From: Perkinsus olseni
Lineage: Eukaryota; Perkinsozoa; Perkinsida; Perkinsidae
Assembly: GCA_013115135.1 (NCBI GenBank)
Contig: JABANP010000253.1
Location: forward strand, 1-64,000
DNA length: 64,000 nt
Direction: 5' to 3'
A program made the translations under genes and the position numbers. Below the pieces are notes generated by a model that worked only from the letters and a program-made list of their open reading frames with translations, made no database searches and was not told the DNA's origin. Below, in pieces: positions 11,335 through 21,912 of this stretch (position 1 is the stretch's first letter; every line of letters starts with the position of its first letter).

Positions 11335-13504
11335 TCACAGAGGCGAGCCTGTACAGCTCCTCGGCCCTCGTAGCTTTTGAGGAAGAAAATTTCTAGTCGG
11401 AGACTCGAGGAATCTGCAGCCAGGAAGAAACCATGAAACTAAAACACTTGAGTACGCAGGGAACTGACTAGACTTTGCCAGAGCGAACTCCAGCGAGCCG
11501 CCCGTACGGTTAGTGGCCGCCACCCAGCCTGGTTTGTCGGGCCTCTCTTCAACCCTGGGGCATCAAGCAAAAGGACGAGCGATTTCCAGGTGGGCCTCAA
11601 CTGTTGAGGGGACTCACAGCTCCCAGTCGCCTCCGGTTTGGCTGATACGTCCACCGTTGGTACCCCAACCGAGGCCGGCCGTGCCATCTCGAATACTCGT
11701 CAGTAGAGCATCGGCGCTGAAGACTGTCGTTCTTTCAGGAGGTAAATCATCGCAGCCCAAGGAGCCCTCGACTGATGATACGCTCGGCTTAGCGGAATCA
11801 ATACTGTCGCAGGCGACGTCTTGTTCCGTGACTTCCGAGTTCCATAGTATGGCCATGAAGTCAGCTATGAGGAAGTGTAGAGGCCAGTGAGGGTGGGGCC
11901 AGGACGCGGGACCCGTTCTTGCCAATCGCTTTGCCATTTTCTCTGCAACGCTTTGCCACGCCCAAAGGGGAGTATCAGTGGCTTCCGCTGTTGCCTGGTA
12001 CAGCTCCTTCAGGCCAGAGTTAGAAAAGCCTGGTATTTGTCTTGGCGCATGCAGAGCCAAAATAACTGCCGCAGGAGCTAGCTTCTGTATAGTAGTGATC
12101 TGGGCTTTTCGATAGGAGTCATCGAGCTTCACACCGTCCGCCACGATCTCGCAGGCCGACAGGTCAACAAGAACCAAGTCGGTGGAGCGCAGAGGCCACA
12201 GACCGTCACTGCGAAGGTCGCTGTTGAGGCTTGTTGCCGCCACCACAGCATTGCAGCCTCGCTTGCAGCCAACCTTGTACGGGCGAAGGTCGGCCTTTGG
12301 GTAGCGTCTCCTGAGAAGGGCGATTCTCTGGACGAGGGTTGAGAAGTCGACTGTCTTACTTCAACCATCTGTACCAGACTGATATCCAACTACAGCAGCC
12401 GCAGTAGTTTCTGTTGTACTTACCCGTGCGGACACAACCCTCGAAGGTACTGCATGTCCCGTTCGCCGACCCTGATGAATCCTCATCTATCCGGCCTGAC
12501 AGATCGCTCCACCGCTCGGCCTTGGCATCCGAGGTCGCTGCATGGACGGAGTGAGAGGGTTGCCCACCGATCCTCACACCCAGGGCAGATCTCTATCCTC
12601 GAGCTTCTCCCGCAGGCGTTCACTCCTTGGGACATCGAGCAACCGATGAAGAGGAGTCGCACCACCTAACACCGAGCCGGAGGGCATCATTGTATGAATC
12701 AGCGAGAATTCTCAAAGCGCGGGCCTTCGTACTGGTCGAGCTTGCTACCTCGTCGCCTGACTCCAAGGCAGCTTGCACACGACCGAGCTTGCAGAGGCTC
12801 TGGGGCGACCGATACAGCACGCCCAGATTAGACCAGAAGCTTCTGTCAATATCGCCACCGTAGAACTTGCTCAAATATGCGTCTCCGTCCCAGCCGGGGA
12901 ACATCCCCGATGGAAGATCAATCGAAGCCTGAGAGTGACGGTAGACAGGTCGAAGGGTGCTGGATGAGTACTGTCAGACTACTCATGAGCTGGCCCAGCT
13001 TGGCCCAGGAGATTGACGATGTCTGCCCACCTGCTCTGTGCTCGTGCTCTCGGTATATTCAACAGGAGTCGAAGTAACGTTGAGCCAGTAATGTTTCTCG
13101 GGCTCGAGAAAAGACTGCGATGGGGATGTCAACCCTTCTTGTACAGGTGACGGCACCTGCGAGTGCACTGACAGGTTTGGAAGAGACACACGCATCGAGC
13201 AAACGGGTTAGGCCAAGAGACGCGGGATAAATGTAGACGTGATCAGAGCGAGATGAGGACGCGCAGGCAACACAAGACGATAGCTCTCACTGAAGTGCTC
13301 TGATTCTTCGTGTTTTGGTTGTATAAAGGTTTGAAGACCCCCGGCATTCCTAAGAAGGGGGATGAGTGGGTCGCCCTGTCCCTCCCGACGAGGGATGAAT
13401 ATCAGCGTGAAGAGAGCGCCAGCGACAACAGCTGTTGCCAAGATAAGGCGACGCCGAGTGGCATTGGATGTTGAGGCGTCGTGTAAGACCATACTCCTGA
13501 TCAT
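11335..13504 (-). CDS. membrane-anchored SGNH/GDSL-like protein
   Basis: The ATG at 13504 starts a type II membrane protein: a short basic head, then a helix (LILATAVVAGALFTLIFIP). The luminal part includes the exon with LPSGMFPGWDGDAYLSKFYG (about 12905-12700) and a long exon 12340-11614 with TDLVLVDLSACEIVADGVK, APAAVILALHAP and HPHWPLHFLIADFMAILW. The last resembles block V of SGNH hydrolases (His near the end followed by a helix). After a roughly 64-nt intron the end carries RPDKPGWVAATNRTGGSLEF, the beta-rich C-terminal module seen in some eukaryotic SGNH-like proteins. I could not place the N-terminal GDS serine motif, so enzyme activity is unproven. The exon junctions between 13210 and 13080 are uncertain. 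Its start faces the end of the EFHB-like gene. Confidence 0.5.
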
Positions 13505-13967
13505 GTGGGACTCGAGCGCGCTAGATGGTTGAAGTGGATCCTCCCGGAGACCACATCGAATGGAAGCTCGTATTCTTACACACTCGGCCTTATCTACCTA
13601 CACTTCGCGCCGCGGTATTCCATATACCGGACAGGTTTCACTCAAACGCAAGGGCGTAGTTCGGCACAGCACCACAACATTGCATCACATGTTTCGCGAA
13701 TGCTATCTGTAGTGGCATTATCAACTTATCAATCGGCGCGATGCTCGGCCAAGATTGTCTCCAGGCTCCCTGAGAACACGAGCGTTCGTGCGGATCTAGG
13801 GCCCCATGGAGAAGGAAGGGAGGGAGTAGAAATTCTCTTAGATCTCACTGGTCTCTTCTTTAACCTGGGGGCCTATCACCAACTTAGTGAAGACATAGAA
13901 GAAGCTATCCAGAGAGGCGAGCTGTTGGTCATCACCAAACACAGCGACAGCCTGAGAAAAATGTCCA

Positions 13968-16530
13968 CTCATGACCGCCTCGACTTCGCGGGGAGGCCCA
14001 CCTCAGGCCAGAGCCTCTCGAACAGACTGGCCTTCGCTTCATCATCTGGAGCATACTTCGAGGGCATTACCAGCTGCATAATCGATCTGAGTACGAGAAA
14101 CATCTTCCGCAAAAGTTCAACAGGAGTGACTCGCCATACCGGAGCTCTTCTTTCGATCGACGTTGTAGAAACTGTTCGTCCGTAACGCCCATTGACTCGA
14201 ACCTGGATGAGCGTGAATACTGGTTGTTCCGCTCATCGTAGCGAATAGGATAGCTGTATGTGTACCAGCGAGTCATTGGTCGCTTAAACTAGACTTTGCA
14301 GCTCAGCTGCTACCGGGGATTGACCGGACGGCCGACCAAGCTCTAGCCTGTGCTCGTGCGTACCTCTGTGGGTGTAATAAGCTATCGCAACCAACTTCGT
14401 CGCCGTAATTCTGTATATCAGCCACGCTCCTTACGAGGGGCCTGAAGTAGTCAACCAAGTGGCGGACAAGCAGCACATCAAGTTCTCAAGCCTTCTTAGC
14501 TTAGTTGGTAGAGCACCCGCTTAGTAAGCGGGAGGTCGTCGGTTCAACTCCGGCAGAAGGCTTATACACATCGCCCGCCGCTGGATGCTTCAGGAAAGTG
14601 CACACCATCGCAAACGGCTTACTTCGGAATATCGTTCCTTATGCTGGGACAGCCGAACTGACGGGACTCATCCGTGACGTTCCGCTTGCCTCGCTTCATA
14701 CACCTGAATTTGGGTGCATACGCCGGTGTGTTCGAGAAAAGATGGTTGAAGCACTTCCCGAGGTCTGCGTCCGGTAGTATCTCCCTCTCGCTCGATGCGT
14801 TGTAGTGGATGCAGTCGGCAGCCGTGACATTGTCAGTAGAATCGGCCCTTGCATCGCCTGATGGACGGGAGCAAATCGGAGGTGGTCCTAACCCCGGGCC
14901 ACGAAGGCGATCAAATGCAATGCGCACGCTTGTTACTCACCGGACTTGACGCCAAATACGAACCCCTCAGGTACAGGTAGTGCCCCCTGTGAGAGAAAAC
15001 AACATCGGCACTGCAGTCTATGCGCATGCTGAAGTCCAACTTCTACCTGGATGAGGTTCTTCGCTTCGCCGAGAGGTTCATTGACAACCTCCCGCGCTGC
15101 TTCAGCCCGCAGGCCCACAATTCTTGTTTTCTCGTCCACCGCGTTCCACCTGAGAGCGGATGACATATCATCGCTGCAAGACCGCCGCAACTGCGAGCTA
15201 CGTTAGAGCCTGCCTCGCTCCTTCCCCAGCAGCCAGCTGGATTTTCTCCATTTTTCCAAATCGGAAGTAGGGACTCGCTGTCTCCTCGGGCCTGTGACGG
15301 AGTGAACTCGTCGCATAGCGCATAGTCACGGTGATCCTCCCTACCAGGTATAGTCGCGGTTGATCAACTCTCCACACTGATAGTTCTTGTGTGTAAAACG
15401 GTACCTGGGGTGATGCAGGATGATGCCCAGTCAAGGAGATTAGGAGCACACTCTAGGTTTGAGACCCTGGCACTCCTAGACAGTCGTGGGCGACGAACAG
15501 GTAGGGACTTGAGACTATGAGAAGATGGTCCGCTGTGCGGCCTAGCTACCTGTCCCGAACTTCAGGACTGTCCTCTCTAGCGACATCGACGGGGAAGACA
15601 CTCTCCTTCGCAGTATAATCAGAGTCTGGGGGCTTGAAACCAAAACCTGCCATATCAAGATAAGAGCCCTGAACCACTGGCCTATCATGATGCTCAGGAC
15701 GCGACCGTGAATACATACAAACTGAGTGTGCTCGAGGGTCTCGGGAAAAAAACATTAACGCCTCATTAACGTCTCCAGTTTGCGTGTGTTGAACAAAGCA
15801 GACGGAGTGACTCTGGTCTCACCTTCAAAGAAAGCTGCCTTGGTCTCCTCAGGCAGTTCGTGCCCCCGTACGTAGGACTTCCCCAGAGGCTCTCGCTTGG
15901 TGGAAGCATACACTTGCTCAGCACATTCGTCCATGTATGCGTCGACCCCAACCCTCTCCTGTGCCTGACAGGACATCATCGAGCAACCATCCGCGCGTCA
16001 ACAGAGGAATATGTTAGACACCCCCATCCGTGAGGGGCGTTAACTATAATTCCCCACCTTCATGGTCCTCTCCGCGTTCTCCCCTTTGAGGGACTTGATA
16101 CCATGAGCGATGGTCCTCGGGTCAGTCTCCCGTTCCAACCCCAACCATGCCCCAATGAACATTCATTTTGCCCGGCTCGTAGTCCCTCCGGTACTTCCTT
16201 TGCTCTGATGACGACCAAGGAAGATTTGTCACAGCAGTTATCTGAGCAACTCCCACCTGCCGGAGTGGGAGGCGCCGGGAAGTAGATATCGGGCTGAAGG
16301 TCACACTCGGCAGAGTCGTCGAACACCGCGATGCCTGCGGGGAGAATTCTTAGCGGAGCGGAGGCGGAAGAGTCGGGACTCACTTTTCCCTGCGGCTCTA
16401 ACTCCCCTGGTCACCGGGTCCACCCGTATCTTGCCCTGACAGAGTACGGCGGTTGTAGCGAGTAGAGACCAGGCCACCTCACCTGGGTGACCATCCGTGT
16501 GTAGTTGTCGCCGACTGGTTGGTCAATCAT
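13968..16530 (-). CDS. EFHB: EFHB/CFAP21-like ciliary protein
   Basis: EFHB (CFAP21) is a microtubule inner protein of motile cilia with C-terminal EF-hands. Many exons join on the minus strand. Family landmarks in order: GKIRVDPVTRGVRAAGK (16435-16384), ETDPRTIAHGIKSLKG, the repeated elements LGKSYVRGHELPEETKAAFF (about 15890) and LPVPEGFVFGVKSGE (about 14950), FGCPSIRNDIPK joined to PLVRSVADIQNYGDE (exon 14441-14364), then GVTDEQFLQRRSKEELRS at the start of the EF-hand part, ending at the TGA at 13968-13970. The FG-box repeats and the N-Y-G-D-E segment are typical of this family as I know it. The start is either ATG 16530 or ATG 16617; the stretch between them is pyrimidine-rich, so I prefer 16530. 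A tRNA gene lies in the 14442-14622 intron. The C-terminus looks short for a full EF-hand pair. Confidence 0.6.
14490..14562 (+). tRNA. tRNA-Thr (anticodon AGT)
   Basis: A 73-nt cloverleaf: acceptor GCCTTCT/AGAAGGC, D-arm GCTT..GAGC, anticodon stem CCCGC/GCGGG with loop TTAGTAA, T-arm GTCGG/CCGGC around TTCAACT, discriminator T. No intron. It lies antisense inside a 181-nt intron of the EFHB-like gene. Confidence 0.93.
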
Positions 16531-16816
16531 CAGAGGAATAATAAAAACAGTTGGAAAAAGCACCGCAAGCGCAGCGTCACCAACGAGGTGATACGAGACA
16601 GAATTCGGAGGATGCACGATGATGCCTGTTCATGGCCAGCTACCCGAAGCCAAGGAGAGAACTCCGAGCCGCATTACCAGCACAGTGTCTAATAGACAAG
16701 TACTGCCAAAAACGGCTCTGATGATACATTTTCTGAGACACTGCTAGAATCGGTTATAATAGATACTCTCCATCTTGTTATCTTGGACCATCGTCAGTAA
16801 CGAAAGGCGGCGCATC

Positions 16817-17603
16817 TCACTGGAAAAACCTTTGCAAACAACAGTTTTTGAATGAGTACGTGTCATCCGTAAAACACTGACGATCGCCGTCCGCGCCGTA
16901 CTCCAGCGTGTTGCAGCAATTGTCGTACCTTGTCCATCACACCGTTCAATGAGGATTCGGCCACGTCAAGGAGTACTGGAAATTGCCCAGCCAACAGTCA
17001 GAATTCCCTTGGAACTCAGGAGCGGGTAGATCGACACCCTCAGGATAACTCTCATGACAGCAGCGCTCGAAGGTGAACCTGAGACACACCAGTCGCCATC
17101 GCTTTCCGAAGAAGAGCCGCGTCCGCAGAACGGCTGCGAGCATCCATCGAACGACAACTGACTCGTCGTTCCAGCAACTTGGATTGCCCCTAGAGCCGTA
17201 GTCCTCCGTAGAACAACATAGCTTGAACCTGACTGTAACATCAGTAGGGGCGCTGACCATCCCGCGTTACGTAAACTCGCCAACCCAACATGCCGGGTTG
17301 CCCCGCTGGACGGGCTGATGATCCTCGACAGTATTAACGCTACCATGGCAGCATCTCTCGGCGGTGATACCTTTAGCGGATGGGGGTGACGACGCTTGAA
17401 CCTGTCTCCCGTTCACCTCGCCCCTTGTCCCAGCAATCGCCATTCCCTGATGGCCCGAAGCGTATCGGATCACGACAGGTCTGCCAAGAGAACCTCCCAA
17501 CCCAGCAGTCCACAGTGTCACCAACAGCACCCAGTAGGCAGATGCCGAGAAGAGGGAGAGACAGCATTCCCTTCACTGCGATCATCTGGGTGGGTAAATC
17601 CAT
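16817..17603 (-). CDS. secreted cysteine-rich protein with repeated CW...CC modules
   Basis: The start ATG is 17603 or 17585; a hydrophobic leader (MLSLPLLGICLLGAVG) is followed at once by DTVDCWVGRFSW. Through short GT-AG introns (for example the one ending before GITAERCCHGS) the frame continues into further modules of one pattern: an aromatic residue, two to four residues, CC, 14-20 residues, GNxxCW, then G or N, x, F. Instances: RCCHGS...GNPACWVGEF, KLCCSTEDYGSRGNPSCW, RCCHES...GNSDCWLGNF and DNCCNTLEYG...QCFTDDTYSFKNCC, ending at the TGA at 16817-16819. An extracellular or luminal role is inferred from the leader and the even number of cysteines. Similar Cys/Trp repeats occur in alveolate and algal surface proteins, but I cannot name a characterised family. 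One internal join (near 17100-17160) is ambiguous. Confidence 0.55.
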
Positions 17604-17994
17604 TCGCAACCGCGCTTTGGTGGAGCGATTGGTCTACACGCAGTAGAAAGTTGTGACAGTGCCTGTTTATTGCGGCAAAGACATCTCACGATGACCAATG
17701 CTCATCCACCGTCCTCCGCACGAACGAGGGATGGAGTCGTCTATACGACTACCTTCACCACCCGGCAATACCTATATGCTGAACTACGAGCGGGCTAGAA
17801 TTGAAAGATACCCCCTTCCCGATTGCACTGTTCACGGGCGGCCTGTGACGGGCCCATCCTTGATTGACCACAAATGCCTTTTCAGTACGGCAGAAATGAT
17901 TATGAGAAGACCAAAGGTACAGAGGAATGCATAACAGCAATTAAGCTCGTGGAAATGATATATCTACAAAACCAGGATGATGGACAAAAAACAA

Positions 17995-19660
17995 TCACTC
18001 GAGGCCCTTGGCAGGGGCACGACTACGATTCGTTGGCAAAGGCAGGAGCATCGCTATGAATGTGGGAATACCTGCGAGAAGAGCAAGTCCATAAGGTTCC
18101 ACGTGAGAAGACGTCGTACGTGTAGCGGCCGTGCCCTCGTTGAAGACTTCTCTGATATTCTCCCGCCAGCTCTGTGTGGGGCCTCTCACGTTCTGCAACT
18201 GCTCTACCCCTGTTTGGTTGTGGCTAACAAGAGACAGCCATCACTACTAGCATCACTTCCTCTCACGCCTACATAATAGCAGATGTTTGGTCGCAGAGCA
18301 TGATGATAGTAAAGAGGCCAAAGACCAGGCCAAAGAAGAAAGTTAACTGACGGTAGATGCATCGTAATCATCGCCGACACCCAGACCTTAGTACAATTCC
18401 GAACCCGATCAGTGGGCCGTCGATGTTGCAAACATCTGTCTTGTTTTCTGCTGGGTCGGGTAGGCCAATCCTGCCGAAGGGCACTACAAAATGCTCTCGG
18501 TTGTGGCAGTGATGCAGTCGAGCGGCGATGGTGAGGACAGACAGGCCACAGAGCATACAAACGTACTGAAGATAATCAAATTAGAAGATGCTCACAGAGG
18601 ACGGCTCCTTGCTCACCGTGAGGAAGAGCATGAAGTGCTTCTGGTTGCACATTCCGACGCAGTTGTTCACCCAGGGGCAATGATGGTCCATTTTTAGTAC
18701 ACATCTTCTACAAGTACCTCCAAATGAGCTTCGGTAAGACCATTGTCTCGATGGGTCTTAGCCTACTGCAATGATGCGCCCGTGCAGGCTTGGGAATCTT
18801 GCACCGTTTACAGTATCTCCGCTGAGGTACCGCCCCTCCGGATACCACGGACGTCGGCTGACGAGGTTGAGTCTCCCTAGATTGCTGACCGCTGTCGTTG
18901 ACACTCGACAGCATCTGCGGAGTTGAGCCCATTCCTGCCGGGGCACTCGAAGAAGTCACTGCTGGCCGATGCCTACGGAAATGCGAAGTACTAGGCTAGG
19001 GACTAGGGCCGAGCACCCAAGGGCGCACTCGAAGAGCACGAGGAATAGTAGTTATTACTCTATCGCTCGCGAGGCCATCTCAATACCACCGGAACTCCTG
19101 CCTGCTTCCAAGTCCTCCTCATCCAGCGACTTATTCAACGGCACCTGCCGAGAGGCCACAATGCCACTGATACTGCTAATCATAGCCTCCGCGATGACGA
19201 CACAAATGAGCGATCACACAGTATGAAGCAGAAGGAAGAGTCGCACAACCCCGGCCAAGTTTAGTTTACTGACGATGCGGAGAGAGACGAGCAAGTAGCG
19301 CAGAAGACAGAAGGCGTTCCGAGGCTATTACCGATCCTGGATCCGACAACATGCATGCAAAGTGTGACCAGACTGAAAGGACCTGAGAGGACGGATCAAG
19401 ATTGAAGACGCACCAAGCAAGGTAACCCTTACAAAAAAGAGGTTGAAGAGAGCGAATGCGACTGAAGGCCCATAGCCCCGTCCATCAGTGTGCATCCACG
19501 TCCACAGAATCCGATAGCCAATCGTGTAGTAGGCTGAGAGTAGCAGTAGGTCAGCTATAGTAACACAGGTTATACCGCAACAGTCCACCACGAACCACAT
19601 AGGGACTGACGACACGGACGAACAAACTGAAAGACAACTGTGGCAGCAACCACTATCCAC
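17995..19660 (-). CDS. DHHC-type protein S-palmitoyltransferase
   Basis: DHHC enzymes attach palmitate to cysteines of membrane proteins at the Golgi or plasma membrane. The 5' exon (to about 19430) has two helices, including [19 protein letters not shown] and [15 protein letters not shown]. The zinc-binding cysteine-rich domain is split: [17 protein letters not shown] in the exon ending at 18767, then after a 49-nt intron (18718-18766) [19 protein letters not shown], with the catalytic [16 protein letters not shown] ends that exon. Downstream exons give [19 protein letters not shown] and a C-terminal part with [16 protein letters not shown], then one more hydrophobic segment before the stop at 17995-17997. 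Catalytic and zinc residues are all present. The exact first methionine and the exons at about 18300 are less certain. Confidence 0.72.
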
Positions 19661-19942
19661 TTCTGAGTGTCGCTCTATCCGTATACCACTGCCATAGCAC
19701 TTCCGATCGCTACTACAATAGTCTCACAACTTAAGAGGTAAGAGCATGAGCTCAGTTGTACATGTGAAAGAACAGATTTCCACAAACTGCTACTGCCGTG
19801 CAAGTCCAAGCAGAACGACCTGGCTGTTGAGTCAGGAAGCGGTATCCACGTATCTCAAGCCTGGGTAGGCTTGACTCTACAAAACTCGAATATATATATC
19901 ACATGAGTAGAGCTGACAAGAGTCGAGATGATGCGATGGCTC

Positions 19943-21113
19943 CTATTGCGTGTCCAAAAAGGAAGGGTTGTGGCGTTCCTGATCGGCCCAACTCCCTAGG
20001 AACAACACAAGCTGATGCAGTTCGTAGATACTTGAAATGTTGATAATAGGAGATACGCCACAATGAGCAGCTGAGCTGAACCCGACTGAAACCCCAATGT
20101 AGACATCATCAGAAAATTCGAAACATGGCAGACCTCGCACGAAGCCAACCGTTGACTCGACAACAAGACAACAGGACCACAAAGGGTCTCTTCGCCTTAC
20201 ATAACGTATCATCGCCTTACACCCAGGGCTCGAAGACCACCCTCATCATATCGATAATAACTGCTGCGACAAGTGAGCCACCATACGCCTCGTAGCGGGG
20301 ACGCGTTTGAGAGTAATCGAAATCGGAACCGGTACTTTAATGTCGATGAGAATGTCATCCGGCGGGGTGTACGTGATAGTGGCATCTGAATAGGAATTTC
20401 TCGAAAAGAGGTCGGTCGTAAGACAGACGAGCTCGCAGCCGCAACTGCTCAGAGAAGAAAAGTGAGGCCGAACAAAGCGTCCCGACACTATCCGTTACTC
20501 ACTTTCCACAGCCTGTAGCGCAACCGAAGGGAAGGCGCTGAAATCATCTATCTTGACTTGATTTCCTTCCATGTGGAAAGGCACCGACTGCGAGTTGTTG
20601 ACTACGGTTGTAGGTGGCTGACTTGTGGTTTGTATGAGCCTGAAATCCTATCACTTCGACGATGGGAGATGAAGTGTCTCCGCTGAAGGCGGTACCGCAC
20701 CAAGCCCAAACGAAGATGCTTTCGATGAAGGAACAATGAGATGCCGACGCAACGGGAATTTACAACCACTTACAGTCTGGTCATAACAAGGGCATTCGGG
20801 TTGGCATCCGATGTGATAATCGTAGCGTTGATGTTGGATAGAATGGGAACGGGCCCAACGTAGTTAAAGGTTCCGATTGGAGCAGGTCCAGGAGCTTGAG
20901 TAGGGCCGCTCGGAGTTGTTACAGGAGGTACAGGAGGTACAGGAGGAGGAGGAGGAGCAGTCGGGGCGGCTGTAGTAGTAGTGGAAGCTCCTAAAACGGA
21001 GGGTTCGAATAGTTGTTTTGGGTCCGGGGCTCACCATTGTTGTCGTTGCCACCGCACCCTTCCCAGAGGATTGCGTTGATGATGGTCACAGCAACGGTCA
21101 AGAAGATCTTCAT
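19943..21113 (-). CDS. small secreted protein with Pro/Thr linker, unknown function
   Basis: The ATG at 21111-21113 starts a clear signal peptide (MKIFLTVAVTIINAILWEGC) ending at a cysteine-containing site, followed by a GT donor. The next exon encodes a low-complexity linker rich in T, A and P (TTTTAAPTAPPPPPVPPVPP) and then YVGPVPILSNINATIITSD up to another donor near 20775. Further exons give NNSQSVPFHMEGNQVKIDDF and DATITYTPPDDILIDIKVPV, which look like beta strands of one domain. The 3' end is uncertain: the frame stops near 20246 in one model, while a separate frame at 19943-20212 may be a last exon. No known family recognised. The linker DNA is a GGA/GGT triplet tract near 20905-20960. 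Confidence 0.4.
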
Positions 21114-21321
21114 TTATTGTACCAACTGAACTGCACACAATGGTTCGTCTACTCTGTCGAGCCTTGCTCGCGTCACGGGTGACGTATAGAAACAGCGCTG
21201 CAACTTGAAATCTCATCACTTCCTAACCGCTCGACACTTGCGAGCAAAAATACGCTCCGCTCCGCTAAAAGCAACTTCTATTTCGCTCGCCAGTAAATAG
21301 CTCGTCTGTCTGGCGTTACAG

Positions 21322-21562
21322 TGTGGTACTCGGTTAGAACCCGTAACTCTTGATAACGTAACACTCAAGACAGATAGAGATAATAGATTGGTTCCCGAAC
21401 GGACTGGGGATGGACCAATTGATAGTCTCGAGAGACAATCGTATACTTTTTTAATGGAACTACGCATTCTCATCTAGCTCAGCTCAGCTCAGGGTCGTGC
21501 AATCGGGACAGTCATGCAGCGACGGGACAGAACCTGTGACGACGGAATAATAGGTTATCACA
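21322..21562 (-). repeat. 3' LTR of the Bel/Pao-like element
   Basis: 241 bp, starts TGTGGTACTCGG and ends GGTTATCACA on the plus strand; contains a short CTCAG tandem (about 21475-21491). Pairs with 27996-28235. Confidence 0.9.
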
Positions 21563-21578
21563 TCCTCCCCCCCTCTCT
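21563..21578 (-). other. polypurine tract
   Basis: On the coding strand a run of purines (AGAGAGGGGGGGAGGA) abuts the 3' LTR, as expected for the primer of plus-strand synthesis. Confidence 0.7.
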
Positions 21579-21642
21579 GAAAAAATAAAAATAATATGAC
21601 GACCCAGCAGTATCAGCAGCTAAGAGGAAAAAAAGGGGGGGC

Positions 21643-21912
21643 TTATTTAGCAGCCGCCGTAGCCCGTTGCATAAAGTCCTTCACATCAAGAGAAGAGTCC
21701 CCAAAGGGCGGGTTATAGGGGGTGCTTGCATCGCCGGCGGCCAAGGATAGCTTACAGTTGGAACCAGCATGTACCTCATAACCTTTATCAGTGCCCAGGA
21801 CAACAACGGCGCCCATACGAGAGACAGCATGCACCAGGAAGGGGCCTCGATATAGTGTTCCCAACTTTGCGGCACCACCAGAGCGGCTAAAGACCCAGAC
21901 CTTGTCGCCCAC
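21643..21912 (-). CDS. integrase C-terminal domain in a separate frame
   Basis: VGDKVWVFSRSGG followed by LYRGPFLVHAVS is the usual GDxVW...GPF module behind a retroviral-type integrase core. It overlaps the end of the integrase frame (21887-23758) by 26 nt but is in another frame, so a frameshift separates core and tail. Confidence 0.6.
   Translation of the reverse strand: MGDKVWVFSRSGGAAKLGTLYRGPFLVHAVSRMGAVVVLGTDKGYEVHAGSNCKLSLAAGDASTPYNPPFGDSSLDVKDFMQRATAAAK

Noticed and set aside
13505..14185. 226-codon plus-strand frame
   Set aside because: It overlaps the minus-strand exons of the EFHB-like gene (RSKEEL..., PSKYAPDDEAK...), which have family support; it also begins one base from the start of the SGNH-like gene, where a promoter is expected.
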